Part shown: piece by piece, positions 22,351-35,700 of the stretch
Position numbering within the stretch: the first letter of the stretch is position 1
Layout of the letters: each line of letters opens with the position of its first letter
Origin: Metridium senile
Taxonomy: Eukaryota; Cnidaria; Anthozoa; Actiniaria; Metridiidae
Reading direction: 5' to 3'
DNA length: 64,000 bases
NCBI GenBank assembly: GCA_949775045.1
Contig: OX459096.1
Location: 41,084,959-41,148,958, forward strand
Position numbers and translations under genes: made by a program
The notes under the pieces: model-generated
What the model was told of the DNA's origin: nothing
The model's database searches: none
The model's input: only the letters and a program-made list of their open reading frames with translations

Positions 22351-22762
22351 GATTGATTAAACAAAATACAATCTAAAATTTACATTACATCAACCTAAAT
22401 ATGATTGTTTTGAACTTTGGCGGGAAGACTGATCAGCGGTATACCCCAGTGAGACTGTACCACAGGTAGACCACCATTCTTGCAGAACAAAAATCTTACC
22501 CTGCACATATGCTTAAAGATTTTATTTTTCTTTCACTTTCTAATTTGTGGTTTGAGAATTTGGTAGATTTTTTAGAGAATTGATAAGCTCTGTGAGGACG
22601 AGATTGCTTGAGAACATATATTCAGTATTTGGACTCCCTGTGCGAATCAAACGCGAGAGGACTGGTCAGTTGTTTCTAAGCCTGTTTCTAAGTACTTCTA
22701 CACTGTCTGAATCGACTTACATGCAAAGGATTTCTCTTTTCTGCAGATTGTTAGCACGAAAC
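22351..22762. promoter_or_regulatory. Divergent promoter region between CSKMT and PCMT1
   Basis: Only about 410 bp separate the two start codons, so both promoters must overlap or share elements. A TTTGGCGGGAA sequence near 22417 matches the E2F consensus; whether it is used is unknown. No TATA box stands out in a convincing place. If PCMT1 uses the in-frame ATG at 22721 the spacing is 370 bp. Confidence 0.55.
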
Positions 22763-25700
22763 ATGGCCTGGAAATCCCACGGAAACAGCCACGAGGATCT
22801 CATTAATCAGCTTAGAAGTATGAACAATCTTGATCGCTTGTGCTGGTACTTAAATTGATTGTGTTTTTGATCTAGACAATTTATATCTTGTGTACTTTTT
22901 AGCAAATGGTGTCCTCAAAAGTGACCGGGTTGAAGAAGCACTGAAAAAGGTCGATAGAAAAAACTATACAAAGCTTAATCCTTTCATGGATTCTCCGCAA
23001 CCAATAGGTAAAGACTACTAACATAAATAGCCGTTTACAAACTTGCAGTCGCATTCAGTTTCAAGGAATAGTTGGTGCTATTGTTGCGCGCTCTTGAAAT
23101 CTCTCAAAATATAGTTACCAATATTGAAACAGTTACCAATTATTTGGCATGATATGTTGTTTGAGGTATTGTGTGTTTGTTTTGTAGGGTTCCAGGCTAC
23201 AATCAGCGCACCTCACATGGTAAGTTGGAAGCAGAATACAATACATTTGTATTGACTGTTGTTTCGAGTGTCACCTCTTTGGTTTTAACATTATACGTGT
23301 CATGTGTATGTAATAAATATGAATATAAACATACATTTATAGGGTTGTATAGACAGTAAGCATTAAAACGAAATCATATTCAAATCTCTTGAAATAACTT
23401 GTGAACGAAAATGTTCATTTTTTTAAATCCATATTATATGTAAAACAAAAAAAATGAATCATGCAATGAATCATGCATTGAAAAATTCCTAACAAAATCA
23501 ATAGTATTTGTTACTTATTGCAGCCCAAGCTTTTTGTCAATTACTTATGCATAGTATTTCAGCGTTCTCCAGATATACAACTATATTAGTCAGAGTAGCC
23601 AGTTCCCAAAAAAAAGTAGCCAGACCTGGCAATCAAATGGATATCAACACAAGCATAATAATAATTCTCTTTTGATTCACAAAAAGGTAGCCATGCAGTG
23701 CTTTGGAAGTGAGTCAGTGAAAAGGCTGACAGCTGGCACTTATAGAGAGCAATGTTAATGTTGTATTGTTCACCTTTAAATGTAAATTCTTTTTGGATAA
23801 CAATTATTTATTGTCCAATGTTGATATTGTTGTATTACTTGTTTAGCACTGCTATGCCTTACAAATACTAGAAGATCATTTAAAGTTAGGAGCTACAGCG
23901 CTTGATGTTGGCAGTGGTAGTGGATACCTAACTGCTGCAATGGCATATATGGTAAGCTTGAACAAGCTAGTAATGCATAAGGGGTTATTATTATTAAGTG
24001 TTAAATATTATTGTTAATAAATACATGGATATTTTATACTATTTGCAATAGTCTTTTATTGGTTTTGTTTTACTCTACATTGTACATGTAGGTCGGTCCA
24101 TCTGGTAAAGTGTATGGTGTTGACCACATGGATCAGTTAGTCAATGAAGCTACAGCAAACATCAAGAAAGGAAACAATGAACTACTAGAAAATAAAAGAG
24201 TTGAAATAATCAGTAAGTATACTACAAGCTTAAAATTCTAAATATTCCATTTAACATAAAATTCTATATATTGCAAATTCAAAATACATACTAACTACCA
24301 TCTTGTTGATTCATTTCTTTGGGATAAGCTGCAGTGATTGAGTTTGTTGATGTTTCAATGGCACTTGGTCGACCATCATCAGGATCTGTACTTTGAATAG
24401 TTTTATGAGTACTGCCTTACACTTATCGAGGTCCACACAGATTCTAAGTGTTATCACTGCAGCATATCCCAATAAATTAATCAAAAAGAGTTTCAAACAC
24501 TCTATACCAACTACAAATTCCTCGTGACTGTTAGCTGCCTTAAATAGCAGTCCATACACAGGATAATTGTAAGGCGCATTGAGATGACAGTATGTTAAAT
24601 AATCTTTATCTAATTATCACCAATGCCGACTACTTGAAAGCTGGTACACCGGCTTGCAACAAAAACCACTTAACCGTTGTGTAACACTGCCAGCTACTTA
24701 CAATAGACTCATTAACAACTTCAAGCATTCCGCTAATACAATGACCCACGCATTGACAACAACATTACCGACTGAAGTTATTCTTGAGAAATAAATGTCA
24801 CAAAGATAAAGATGAACAGTTACAGGCAATTTTGTAATTTTGGGGCTTGTTTGAAACCTTCATAATTTGATATTGTTTGTTAGTTCCAATTTCTCTGACA
24901 ATAATTATTATTTCAGAGGGTGATGGTCGTAAAGGATATCCCACAGGTGCTCCATTTGATGCCATACATGTTGGTGCAGCAGCCCCTGTACTACCAGAAG
25001 ATGTAAGACACATATATTACTTATAAAAATATCACAAGAAACATATATACTTACTTTACTTTAATAGTTTTCAGTTACAACAAATACAAGCATATATATA
25101 ACTCAGGAACACCTCATAACAGGAAAAAATATTTCTTCTATCAGAGGCTACCTATCTTTTATTGATTGTTGTAAATGTTAAATATACAGAAAGACTTAAA
25201 GAATGATAGACACTTATATAAACACATGGCATTAGACTGTCTTTGAGACAATCAAGTGTACGTCTAACAACATAATTGAATATACTATTTTGAAATGTTA
25301 TGCAATTGATTTTTTATGTTTTTGTCAGAGATTTCCTATTTGTTGCTATACATCTTTTTGCAGTCCAAGAGCTGAATACAAAAACTACAGCTTACACTAT
25401 ATGGAAAATAAAATCATAATAATTAGCCGTAAATTATCATGATATTTTTTATGTCATTTTCAGCTTGTTGACCAGCTGAAGCCTGGTGGTCGTCTTATCA
25501 TTCCAGTTGGACCTGAAGGACGTAATCAGACATTAGAGCAATATGACAAAATGGCTGATGGTCAGGTGGTCCAAAAGAAACTAATGGGTGTTATTTATGT
25601 ACCATTATGTGACAAGAATGAGCAATGGCCAGGTAAGAATCACCATTAGAGCAGATTTTGTATGACTGAAAAGCTAATGGCACAAACGCGGTTACGGCAC

Positions 25701-26756
25701 GGCAAGGCACACCAAAATTCTAGAAACATTGTGGTCGCGGGAAGGCACACACACATGGCACTGAACTTTTAACAGTCACACAAAATCTGCTTTAATTTAT
25801 GTCTGCATTGTCATGCCTTCAGGTGTGGGTCCTGGGAAGATGAGAGGGGGTGACTGTACCAACTGTTTTGGTGTGCTTGCTATTATTACCCAGAAAATAA
25901 TGAGATTTTAAAACTTGGCTGTTCAAAAAGGGTTGACTAGTCACCCACATAACCCCTTTTTTCATTAGAATTGCCTGTTGATTCTAAAGTTAACAGTATA
26001 TAATTGATATACTGATGACAGGGTTTGTGCTACTCCTTAAACTCCTTGAAAACTCCTTAGATTTGATTTACGTTTTTAAGGGCACTTGAAAAGCCCTTGA
26101 ATTTTAGAAAATCAGCAAAAACTCCTTAAAAACTCCTTAATTCTCGCTAAAGTAGGATAAAAATTATAGTATTGCAAATTAAAGTTAAGTAAAAATTCTA
26201 GTATTGTACATCATTTTCGTAAAATCGTAAATTTTCGTATATCAAAGTTGTCGCAAAAAGTGCTTAAAAATTACTTTTTGATCCTTGAAAACTCCTTGAA
26301 AACTCCTTAGATTTTGTTTAATGTGGTGCTTATATAGCGTGCCCCTGTTGCAGGTTAATGTGTGTAGTGTGGAGAGATGGGACCTCCAATTTAACATCCT
26401 TATCGGAGAAGACACAAAGTCTAACAATATGCATTTGCATATTGTTAGATTTCGTGCCTTCTTGGATAAGGACATAGGCCCAGTTGTACAAAGGTTTAAT
26501 CACAAAGAGTTATTCAATGTGTAGAATGTGTACTTATCTGCTATGTAAGTATTCAACCATTGGGTTGCAATGTTCAGTCTTTGTGCAACTTGTGCCTGTT
26601 GTGACATTAGGATTATACAATGATGCTGAAGGTGATGGTTATAACAATATCATGTTGATGATGGTAGAATGGTGATGATATACCCATAGATACTTTAGGT
26701 TTTTACAGCTAAATCAGCAAACATTTCTCTTTCTTACAGGTATATTCAAGACCTAA
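22763..26756 (+). CDS. PCMT1: Protein-L-isoaspartate (D-aspartate) O-methyltransferase
   Basis: Eight exons (22763-22817, 22903-23007, 23188-23219, 23847-23951, 24092-24212, 24917-25002, 25464-25632, 26740-26756) join to 229 residues, close to the 227 of vertebrate PCMT1. The enzyme uses SAM to methylate isoaspartyl and D-aspartyl residues in damaged proteins, starting their repair, in the cytosol. The sequence shows MAWKSHG at the start, [18 protein letters not shown], motif [20 protein letters not shown], and [13 protein letters not shown]. All key blocks are present and undamaged. The last exon adds only GIFKT; failing to splice at 25633 would end the protein GKNHH instead. An in-frame ATG at 22721 could add 14 residues (MQRISLFCRLLARN). 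The start at 22763 is chosen because MAWKS is the family N-terminus. Confidence 0.93.
24590..24780 (+). pseudogene. Possible retroelement coding remnant in PCMT1 intron
   Basis: One plus frame reads through [15 protein letters not shown], then [10 protein letters not shown]. This is reminiscent of the C-terminal end of Penelope-like or GIY-YIG-bearing retroelement proteins (LNR, then LP..Y). It is about 60 codons with no upstream catalytic motifs, so the call is tentative. Confidence 0.3.
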
Positions 26757-27225
26757 GTTGCCATACCTTTCTACATCTATATTTAAGACCTAAAACTGAA
26801 ATAATTCTAAAATGATTGTTAAGTTAACACTGTTTAAAACTACGTCTAATGTATTTTGAAATTAGAGAAAGGTTCTTGTGACTTAAGTATAGTTATTGAG
26901 TTCAGTTAAACTCCTGTTTTCAAAATGGTTGTCCAAAAAGCATTGCGAAAACATTGTTAGGATACAATATCATACTATTAGCAGTACACTTGAATTGAAA
27001 TGCAAGCCAGCCTTGATTGTGAGAGCTAAAGGTATATTCTCCACTTTCTCAATAACCATAATGCCTTCTATGTTTGTGGGGGATTGACTTTTGTAATTCA
27101 AATCAAACAAATTTGAATAACAATATCTAACCTCTCAAAAGGAAACAATATGTGAAAGTAAAGAATTTAAAGATTTTGCTGATTGTCAAGATTGTGATTT
27201 GATATAGAGGTGTGATTCTGCTTAA

Positions 27226-27773
27226 GGAGGCTCGAAATGGTTTTTTGAGCGCGCGCGCAATATCACCAATTTTACAAGACCCCTCTGACGCGTACAAAAT
27301 GTATTTTTATTAATAACAACACAGTGAAATGATATTTTTTTTTTATTTTTTAGCAATTTGTTCCAATTAAGGTTTAGATTTAGTAGATCCATTTTAAGAA
27401 AAATCTGTAATGAAAAACCATTTATATCTAAAAAAAATCATTTTTTTAATATTTTAAAGGTTTTGCATTACAGATTTTTTTTATTTTTCCTGAGTTGCAA
27501 GAACAGGTAGGGAACGAGACATGTACAAGTTTAAAAAAACTTTCACCTAAAGGATTTGGAGATATCAGCTTTAATAAAGGAATTTCAGGTCATTTTTGCA
27601 GCGGCCTGTTGTTGTCATGACAACGTCAAACGCAATAATTAAAAAAAATGATATCCTAGATCCATAAGCTTTAAAATGATATATCGGTTAACTGTGTAGC
27701 TTCACAATAATGCTGCATAAAATGCAATATAAAGTAGGTATATAGATATATACAAAAACCATTCCGAGGCTCC
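27226..27773. mobile_element. TTAA-flanked inverted-repeat element (family B)
   Basis: TTAA at 27222-27225 and 27774-27777 flanks ends GGAGGCTCGAAATGGTTTTT and AAAACCATTCCGAGGCTCC, which are inverted copies. The inside is AT-rich with an internal AAAAATCATTTTT palindrome near 27430-27480. The terminal sequence differs from family A, so this is a separate piggyBac-like MITE family. It lies in the gene-free interval after PCMT1. Confidence 0.8.
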
Positions 27774-28360
27774 TTAAGCTGCCATGTGTGAGTGAGTTTT
27801 CAAAGAAGTTTAGATAATATTTATTTTTCTGGAGTATTACACAATCTTTTTTGGTTGTATGATTTGTTTGTTTTCGATTTTATTTTGTACAACGCTTATG
27901 AAAACAGATGTATCTGAAAAATATTAAAAAGAAGATTATAGTTATGTCAGTCTTTAGAAGACCAAAATTGTGTTGTGTCATTTTATTATTATTTTCTAAT
28001 GCATGCTAATAATGATGGATATGACATTGAAATTATGAACAAAATACAAAAGATGATTATTTGATATTATTATTTTAGAAAGAGGTTTTTTTTGAAAGAA
28101 TAACATAGATGATGTGGAACATAGATTGTTTTGTAAAACATGATGTTGATTAAAATGAAAAATGCTTTAGTCTCGTTTTATCCCAATCTTTTATTAACCT
28201 TCCCTTTTGTCATCAACTAATATGTCCGTTCGTCCCTTCTCTCTACTCCCACTTCTTACTCGCCTTTCGTCTTTTCCTCTCTTTCATTTACTACTTCTAA
28301 TTTTCCTCCTTTCTTATCTCGATTATAGTTCTTACTGGCTTCCTGCCTTTATTCTAAGGT

Positions 28361-28613
28361 ACTAGGGAGGCCTAGCGGTGAGAGCGCTGTTCTCTCAAAA
28401 CTGTGGTCCAGGTTCGAGTTCCGGCTCGGGTATGGATTATATGTGAGTTGAGTTTGTTTGATGTGTTCTTCTCTCCTATGCCACGGGGGTTTTTCTCCGA
28501 GTAATCCGGTTTTTCTTCCTCCGCAGAAATGAGCATGCCGAGCCGAGTTGTGAGTGTCCCCCAATTAGTAGGGCACACGTGTCCAGCTAAAAGATTGAGA
28601 CGTGATTTTTTTT
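28361..28613 (+). mobile_element. tRNA-derived SINE
   Basis: An RNA polymerase III promoter is visible: A-box-like TAGCGGTGAGAGCGC (28373-28387) and B box GGTTCGAGTTCC (28411-28422) at tRNA-like spacing. About 190 bp of body follow, including GGGGTTTTTCTCCGAGTAAT and CGGTTTTTCTTCC, ending in a T run near 28613. The head does not fold as a functional tRNA acceptor stem, and the body continues past the B box, so it is a SINE and not a tRNA gene. The TCTCCG...TCCGG...TTCCTCC motif resembles the conserved central part of some metazoan SINE superfamilies. Confidence 0.8.
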
Positions 28614-29122
28614 ATCCCCCACTTTCTCTCCCATCTTGCCTTAGAACCCATTTTACCTTGTCCTCGTTCATTCTTCTTTTTTTTGGTTGATCCTTTATGC
28701 TTCTATCTCACATTCATGTTTCAACTCTTATTCTTCATTTGCTTGTTTTGCTACTGTGCCTGATGTTGACTAGATCAATCTGCAATATTTGCGAGCAAAC
28801 CAATAAGAGTCCAAACTAATATTCCTAACCAATTATTACCAAGTAAATCTGAACGAGACCCATCCTTACTTAAGATAAAACTTCATAATGAAAAATACTA
28901 TAACTACAATTATTGATTTTCAAAATTTCTAAGTTTAAAATTAATTGACTTTTTCACGTCGGTAAGCACACCACAGGAAGCCCGAAACACGACCATGACT
29001 GACTACCACAGTTAGAATGAAAATTACTTCTGGAAGCTAGAGAAATCGTATTTATAATTTTATTATGTCAAAATTATAAAAATATTATATTAAATTATAT
29101 TTTCATATAATTTGAAATATTT

Positions 29123-29280
29123 TATAGACCCTTTTGATAAGTCACGAAGTGTTATGTTTTCCGCGCTTGACGTCAAATTTATTCTTTTCAATTCCTGTCA
29201 TATTATATAAATTTCAAAAGAATAAATTTGACGTCAAGCGCGGAAAACACAACACTTCGGGACTTATTAAAAGGGTTATA
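29123..29280. mobile_element. Short hairpin MITE
   Basis: About 70-bp arms (ACCCTTTTGATAAGTC..., TTTTCCGCGCTTGACGTCAA) pair with inverted copies on the right (TTGACGTCAAGCGCGGAAAA, GACTTATTAAAAGGGT). A loop of about 25 bp separates them. TA flanks both ends. It is non-coding and lies between PCMT1 and the MANSC/VWC gene. Confidence 0.8.
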
Positions 29281-29738
29281 TCATGTATGTTTTGAATGTT
29301 CCTTCTACCAATTTTAAAATTTCGTCTTTTTGACGTCATCAACATGGCGACTAGTTCTTCCACCAGTTGATACCAGTCTGTTGATTCATAAAACCTGTTG
29401 AACATGCGCAGTTCAAATCAAAAACGTGTTTCTTAAAACATAAGCATTTTAGAACGGATGCTATGATAGGTTAGTTCGTTTAAGACAACCAATAATCTTT
29501 CGTTTTCTAACAGAGTCTAATTTCCAAAGACAATTGATTTGCTATCTTGATCTCTTAGTTTTGTCAATGTGCCGTTTTTGATTTTATGGCTTATTAGCAT
29601 AAAATTCATTGGATCTAAAAACTGCTCTTCCTCATGTAATATCTATAGAAATAAGTGTCAAAATAATTACAAGGAAGTTTGTATCGCTATTGTTTTACAT
29701 CACTATTGAAACAGAAATTGCCACTTCGCCCCTGTAAG

Positions 29739-32700
29739 ATGAAAGCCACCAGATTTCTACTTTTTCTGCTTGTGGTTTTAATGGTAAGTAATTTTATTGT
29801 TTTCTAACACAATTATTAGACAATGTCTTCCGTCTTTACAAGTCATATGTTTTGGAAATATAAAGTTATAATTTGAAAGTGTCTTTATAACACGCAGCTA
29901 ACACGCCATAATTACATAGACCTCTACTTAGTACTTTTCTGCTACTTGTTGTTGTTGTTAGAGGAATAAAATTCTCTTTTAAATCCTCTCTCGCCTGCTT
30001 CTCTCAGACTGTTACCGTTTTATAAAAAAGGATATAAAGCTTAAGAGTGGCGTACCGACATAAGACCATGCAATATAAAAAGAATCATTACCTCATCTAT
30101 AAATAATCCTCAAGTATTAATATAGAACTGATCACATAATTACAAGTTTCATTGAAAATACAGCGATTTTTGTTTAAAGTTTATCTGCTTCACGCCCTGT
30201 TGGGCCCCCTTGCATGACTGAGATAAGCTACGAAGAGGACTGATTGCTGCGTGGTTCACACTAGAGACATAAGCATAAAGGCCCGGGCAAACAGCTCTAA
30301 CATTTGCTTCAACATCCGTTCAATTTTGGTGAATGGCAATGTTGAAGTCGTCTATCCCCCTACTTTCAACATCGTTCAATTGCAACAACCATTCTACAGC
30401 GTTTAACAAAATCGAACCAATGATGAAGCAAATGTTGAAGCCGTTTGCACGGGCCTTAAGCATAAGCAACATACGCAGAGTCAGTGATGCATTTCTCGAA
30501 TAGGTGTGCACGTGAGAAAAGACAAGTGCGGCTAATGAGCAAACCCCAGCTGAGTCTGCGTATGTTGCTTATATGCTTATACTGTATGTCGCTAGTGTGA
30601 ATGAGCCTTTACAGAGTGCAGTAATATCGCACGGTTCTTACTACATCTCTTTGCTATTGCCATGGTGCATTTTCGCCGTCATGTTAAAAAGCCTGGAAAA
30701 CAGATTAAATTTCCGTCCAAATTCGATATTTTATTAATACATTTGTTTCATTTGTTTCCACAGATTGTATTCAGCTCCGAAATTGCTTTCCATGGTGCTT
30801 CAGGTTTGTTACTGCAAAATCTCTGTATGTTAAGATCACGCTATGCGCAGACGCTGCTTTAATTATCAATTTATCAAACAAATGCAAATTTACTCACTGT
30901 TCTTTTATACCATATAAAAACTGCCTAAAACAACCAAAACGCTTGGATTCCATTTGCATTTTCTATAATAACCTCTATTTGGCGGTTTTGCAGTGTATGA
31001 AATTAAAAGTTTTGTTGATTCTGTACACTTTACCTGCATGTTGATGTATTTAGCCGTATGTCTGGAAGCCCAACAATCTGTAGACTTTATATTAATTAAA
31101 GGATAACAAAACACTTATAATATTATTGTACTTTTTCACAGCCGACTACGCTCCGGAGAAAACGGATATCGACGACGAAGCACGTCAGGAAATGAACTTG
31201 GAGCCACGGTCCTCAATCCCTCATCCAAGGAACAGTATTCCCGTTACTCCGGCTGCTTACCAGGTAGTACATCTTTACCCTAACCACAACGGTACAACGG
31301 AAGACAACAGCGAAAGTCTTAGTAATAGTATGGGAGCTAATAAAGACAATGGCAATATAACAACTGGTGAAAAGATGAATCACACAGTTATAGTAAATAC
31401 AACAATTCAGCCAGAAAGCACACCAGCTGTGACTCCAGCCGTCAATGCTTCAAATGCCATATCTCCTAATACAACTTCTGCTTCTTTCTTACCTCAACAA
31501 GCCAATCAGCAATTATCTTCAAATGAGGTTTCTCAGACGGAACAAAATAATGTAAGTGAACCACACACAGAGGAATTGAATGAAGAAACAGAGGATCAAC
31601 AAACTAATGCGAGCTCTCCTGTTACAAATGGTGAGCAGGAAGTTGAACAAGAGAGTGTTAGTTTAAGAAAGCAATCCAAACTAATAACTAAAACAAAAAG
31701 CATCCAGGATACGAAAGAAAACAATGAGGAAAAGGAAGATGAGAATGGTAGTGTGCAAAACAGCAATACGACTTATAAACCCACAACTGCTGCATTCAAA
31801 ACACCAACAAACAAACCAACGACAATAGCTACAAGTGCTGCTGCTGATGATAAACTCGATAAAAATAGAGCCTCTAATGTTGAAACTGAGACTGACAAAA
31901 TGGAGGCAAATGATAATAGTTTACCAAAAGAAAACTTGGATATAGGTAGTGGTAGTGGTAGTGGTAGTGGTAACGAAGAGGATGAAGAACCTGAAAACCA
32001 AAATAATGTACCACACATTAATGACATCCACAAAGAAGTCAACGACGATGATGACGATGATGACGATGACGATGACGATGATTCTGGGTCAGGAGAACAA
32101 GACCAAAAAGGCCAAGAAACACCATTTCTGCATGATAATCATACGCTCACTTCCACTAATGGAGCTTTGAAGATAGGTAACAAGCAAGCAAAACCATTGG
32201 AAGACGACACACAAAACGACAAGGAACCTGATGTGGAAGAAGCATTAGACAGAGAAACAAGTAAGATGTAATACTATTTAAAGATATTCCTACCAGGATG
32301 ATGCCACTTTTGATTATGTTGTTCTATTCGTATTCTTGTTCATTGTGCTGCTGATGTTATTATTGTTGTTGTTGTCGTTGTCGTTGGTAGTAATGGTGGT
32401 ACATTGCTGTAAGCGATGATGACGTTGCTTTTGTTGCAAGTTGATCTTGTGTATTGTTGCTAATGGCCGTTTCTGTAGTAATATCATCATTGTTGCTAAG
32501 GTAGTTGTTTGGTGTTGTGATAGGTTATATAATTGTTGACGGTAGTTTCACTTCAAAGTGCAGTATTTGTTAGTAACTTAATCTACTACTTTTCCAAAGA
32601 TGACGAAGACAACGAAGCCGAAAGTCAAGAGGAAGAAGAACGGAAGGAAAACCTACAAGACAAACCCACAGTTCCACCACAGCAAAACAGTGAAAGACTT

Positions 32701-35700
32701 GACGAGAACGAAGATGAGGAAGACAAAGATAACTTGGAAATAAAGAAAACACAAAAGGGGAAGGGAAAGGGAAAGGCAAATGTAGAAATGCAGAAACCAC
32801 AAGACGCAAATGCAGACAAAGATGTGAGTAAAATACCTGAAAAAACCTCAGATGCAGAAATGCACAAACCAGTTGAAACAAAAGCCGACAATGATAAAGA
32901 CAAACCATTGCAGACTAAAGCACCAGAAAGGAACTCAAACATGGAAGAGCACAAAGAAACAAAAACACACGAAACAGCAGACAACACAGAAACGCACAAA
33001 GAATCACAGCCAATTATACATCAAGTGCGGCACCACGACGCCAAGACAAAAGAATTGAAAAAAACGTCAACGCACAAACCAGAGAATACAGCTAATGTTG
33101 TCCTAAATCATCCAGTAATCAAACAAGAGAAAAAGAAGATCATCAAGAAACCTTTATTGAAGTACATCCATAGAGCCAATCTTAATAGCAAAACGGTTTC
33201 AACTGTCAGTAAGTAGCACGAAGACAACTTATTTTTAGCTTTTCGTTTTCTTCTTCTTCTTCCTCTTCTTCTTCTTTTTCTTCTTCTTCTTCTCTCTTCT
33301 TCTTCTTCTCTCTCTTCTCTCTTCTTCTTCTTCTTCTTCTCTTCTCTTCTTCTTCTTCTTCTTCTTCTTCTCTCTTCTTTTTCTTCTTCTTCTTCTTCTT
33401 CTCTCTTCTTCTTCTTCTTCTTCTTCTTCTTCTTCTTCTTCTTCTCTTCTTCTTCTCTATTAGTCATTGCTATGATAATAATATAATATTCAAGTGTCAT
33501 TCTATCGGCTATAAGACTGTAGAGTCTATTAATCTTCTATACATCTCCTTCGTATTTCAGACAAGACTGCTCCATACAAATGCAATTCAGATGAAATCAA
33601 GACTGGCTATTCCTTAAAAGGAGGAACACGTGCTGGTCACGTGAACGACTTGGGTGGGTCTTCGAGTATACACGAATGTATCAAAAGGTGTTGCCATAAA
33701 AAGGTATGCGATGTTGCCCTGTTACTGGACGGACGGTGTTTTGGGGTGTCATGTTTTAGCAAGGAACTGTGCGAACCAACTGAAGTACCGCATCCTCATT
33801 ATGTCTCGTCACAAATCGCATTCTTGACTCAAGCTGAGAGAAGAACAGAAGTTGGAAGAGCAAGACCCGGTATGTATCAATATTAACCTGAATACATATA
33901 CCTATTTTTGAAAATGCAGCATACTACTTTCAAAACGTTACCTTATTTAAGCAGGTATATTGTACTGGTGAATGAATTGTTACTAGTGACACGTGATCAT
34001 AACATGCTAGTGGTTCCTGCAATGTTCTAGTGCCACCTTTGTTTCTGTTGAAGGGGGCAAGTCTTCACATCGCTCATTTGATTGTGGTGTTCCTCAAGGG
34101 TCAGTTCTGGGACCAATCTTATTTCTTCTATACACTTCTCCTTTAGTAGATATTATCCTTTCTCATGGTTTAGACTTTCATTTGTATGCTGATGATACTC
34201 AGCTCTACATTTCTTTTTCTGATTCTTCAAATGATGAAGTGGCATCTGCTAAACTAAAGGTTGAAGTATGTACTAGAGAGATTGACAAGTGGATGCATGA
34301 AAACAAGTTAAAACTTAATGGTGACAAGACCGAAATAGCTGTTCTTTCAGCTACTCATCGTGCTTCCCCCAGTGTTGATTCTCTTAATATATCTGGCTTT
34401 GACGTTGCTCCTTCTTCCTCCGTTCGTAATATTGGTGTAATTTTTGATTCGAATCTATCTCTTGACTCTCATATAACATCTGCTTGTAAATCATGCTTTT
34501 TTCATTTACATAATATCTGAAAAATTCGTAATTCCCTTAGTCCTGCTGCTTGCAAAACCCTAGTTCATGCGTTCGTTTCTTCAAAACTTGATTTTTGTAA
34601 TTCCCTGTTGTATGGCCTTCCACTAAATTCTATTCGAAAGCTTCAACTGGTACAAAATGCCGCAGCAAGACTTAATTGTCACTTACTCTCGAAAGCAGGA
34701 GCACATTACACCTATTCTTAAATCTCTTCATTGGCTGCCCGTAGAGCAACGGATTCAGTATAAAATTCTTCTTATTACTTTTAAATCTCTGCATGATATG
34801 GACTGGCTCCTTCCTATCTATCTAATCTTTTAAATTTTTACATTCCTGCTCGTTCTCTGAGATCTTCTTCGTCAAACGTATTACAAAGGTCTACCTTTAA
34901 TCTCAAAACGTATGGTAAAAGATCGTTTTCAGTCGCTGCTCCGTTTTTATGGAATTCCATTCCAGAGAATATTAGAAAAATTTCTTCTTTAGATATTTTT
35001 AAAAAACATTTAAAAACTTACCTTTTTAATTTAGCATATTCTTAAAATTGAAATGTTTTAATTTATATAGTTATTATATTTTATGTGTACTTTTACTGCA
35101 ATTAATGTATGAAATATGATATATGTAAAAAAAAGTAAATGTATGAAATTTAATTGTCTTTTTCATGTTTTTGAATCTTTTCTAATATTTTGTCTTTTGA
35201 TTTTCAAAATGTAAAGCGCCGATGAGCTTAAGGATATCGGCGCTATATAAATGATAATAATTATTATTATTATTATTATTATTATTAGGGCATCAAACCC
35301 GGGCTAGTTGTAGCAGGGTACGAGGAAAGGGATGGCTTCGTAGATCAAGATATATATATATAGAAAACTTTGTGCATATATCGTGAGCACCCAGAATTTT
35401 AAACCGCAAAACTGTTTGTTGGTATCCGATCATGTCCAGGATAATTATTGACTTATATCATTATGGTTTGTTTGCAGAGTTTGACTGTAAATACGGTGAG
35501 TTGACGATAAGAAACAACCACCGATGGTCTGGTGAGCTGTGTGGAGGGGTATTAACCTGTAAGAACGGTATCGTTCATGTAGAAACATGTCCAGGAATAC
35601 CTCCTAAGCCTAAATACTGTGCCAATCCAAAGCTGTATGTCAAACAAAGACCAGGGCAGTGTTGCATAAAGAAGTGGCAATGTAAAGGTAACAACAACAA

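Noticed and set aside
28365..28440. Functional tRNA gene
   Set aside because: A and B boxes are present but no acceptor stem closes, and a SINE body continues for ~190 bp.
31773..32042. Minus-strand frame opposite the acidic exon, and the 32570-32999 minus frames
   Set aside because: Shadows of the plus-strand coding exons, which join in phase with the rest of the MANSC/VWC gene.
33108..33500. Lys/Glu/Arg-rich minus-strand frame
   Set aside because: Antisense of the (TTC)n intron repeat and of a real plus-strand exon.
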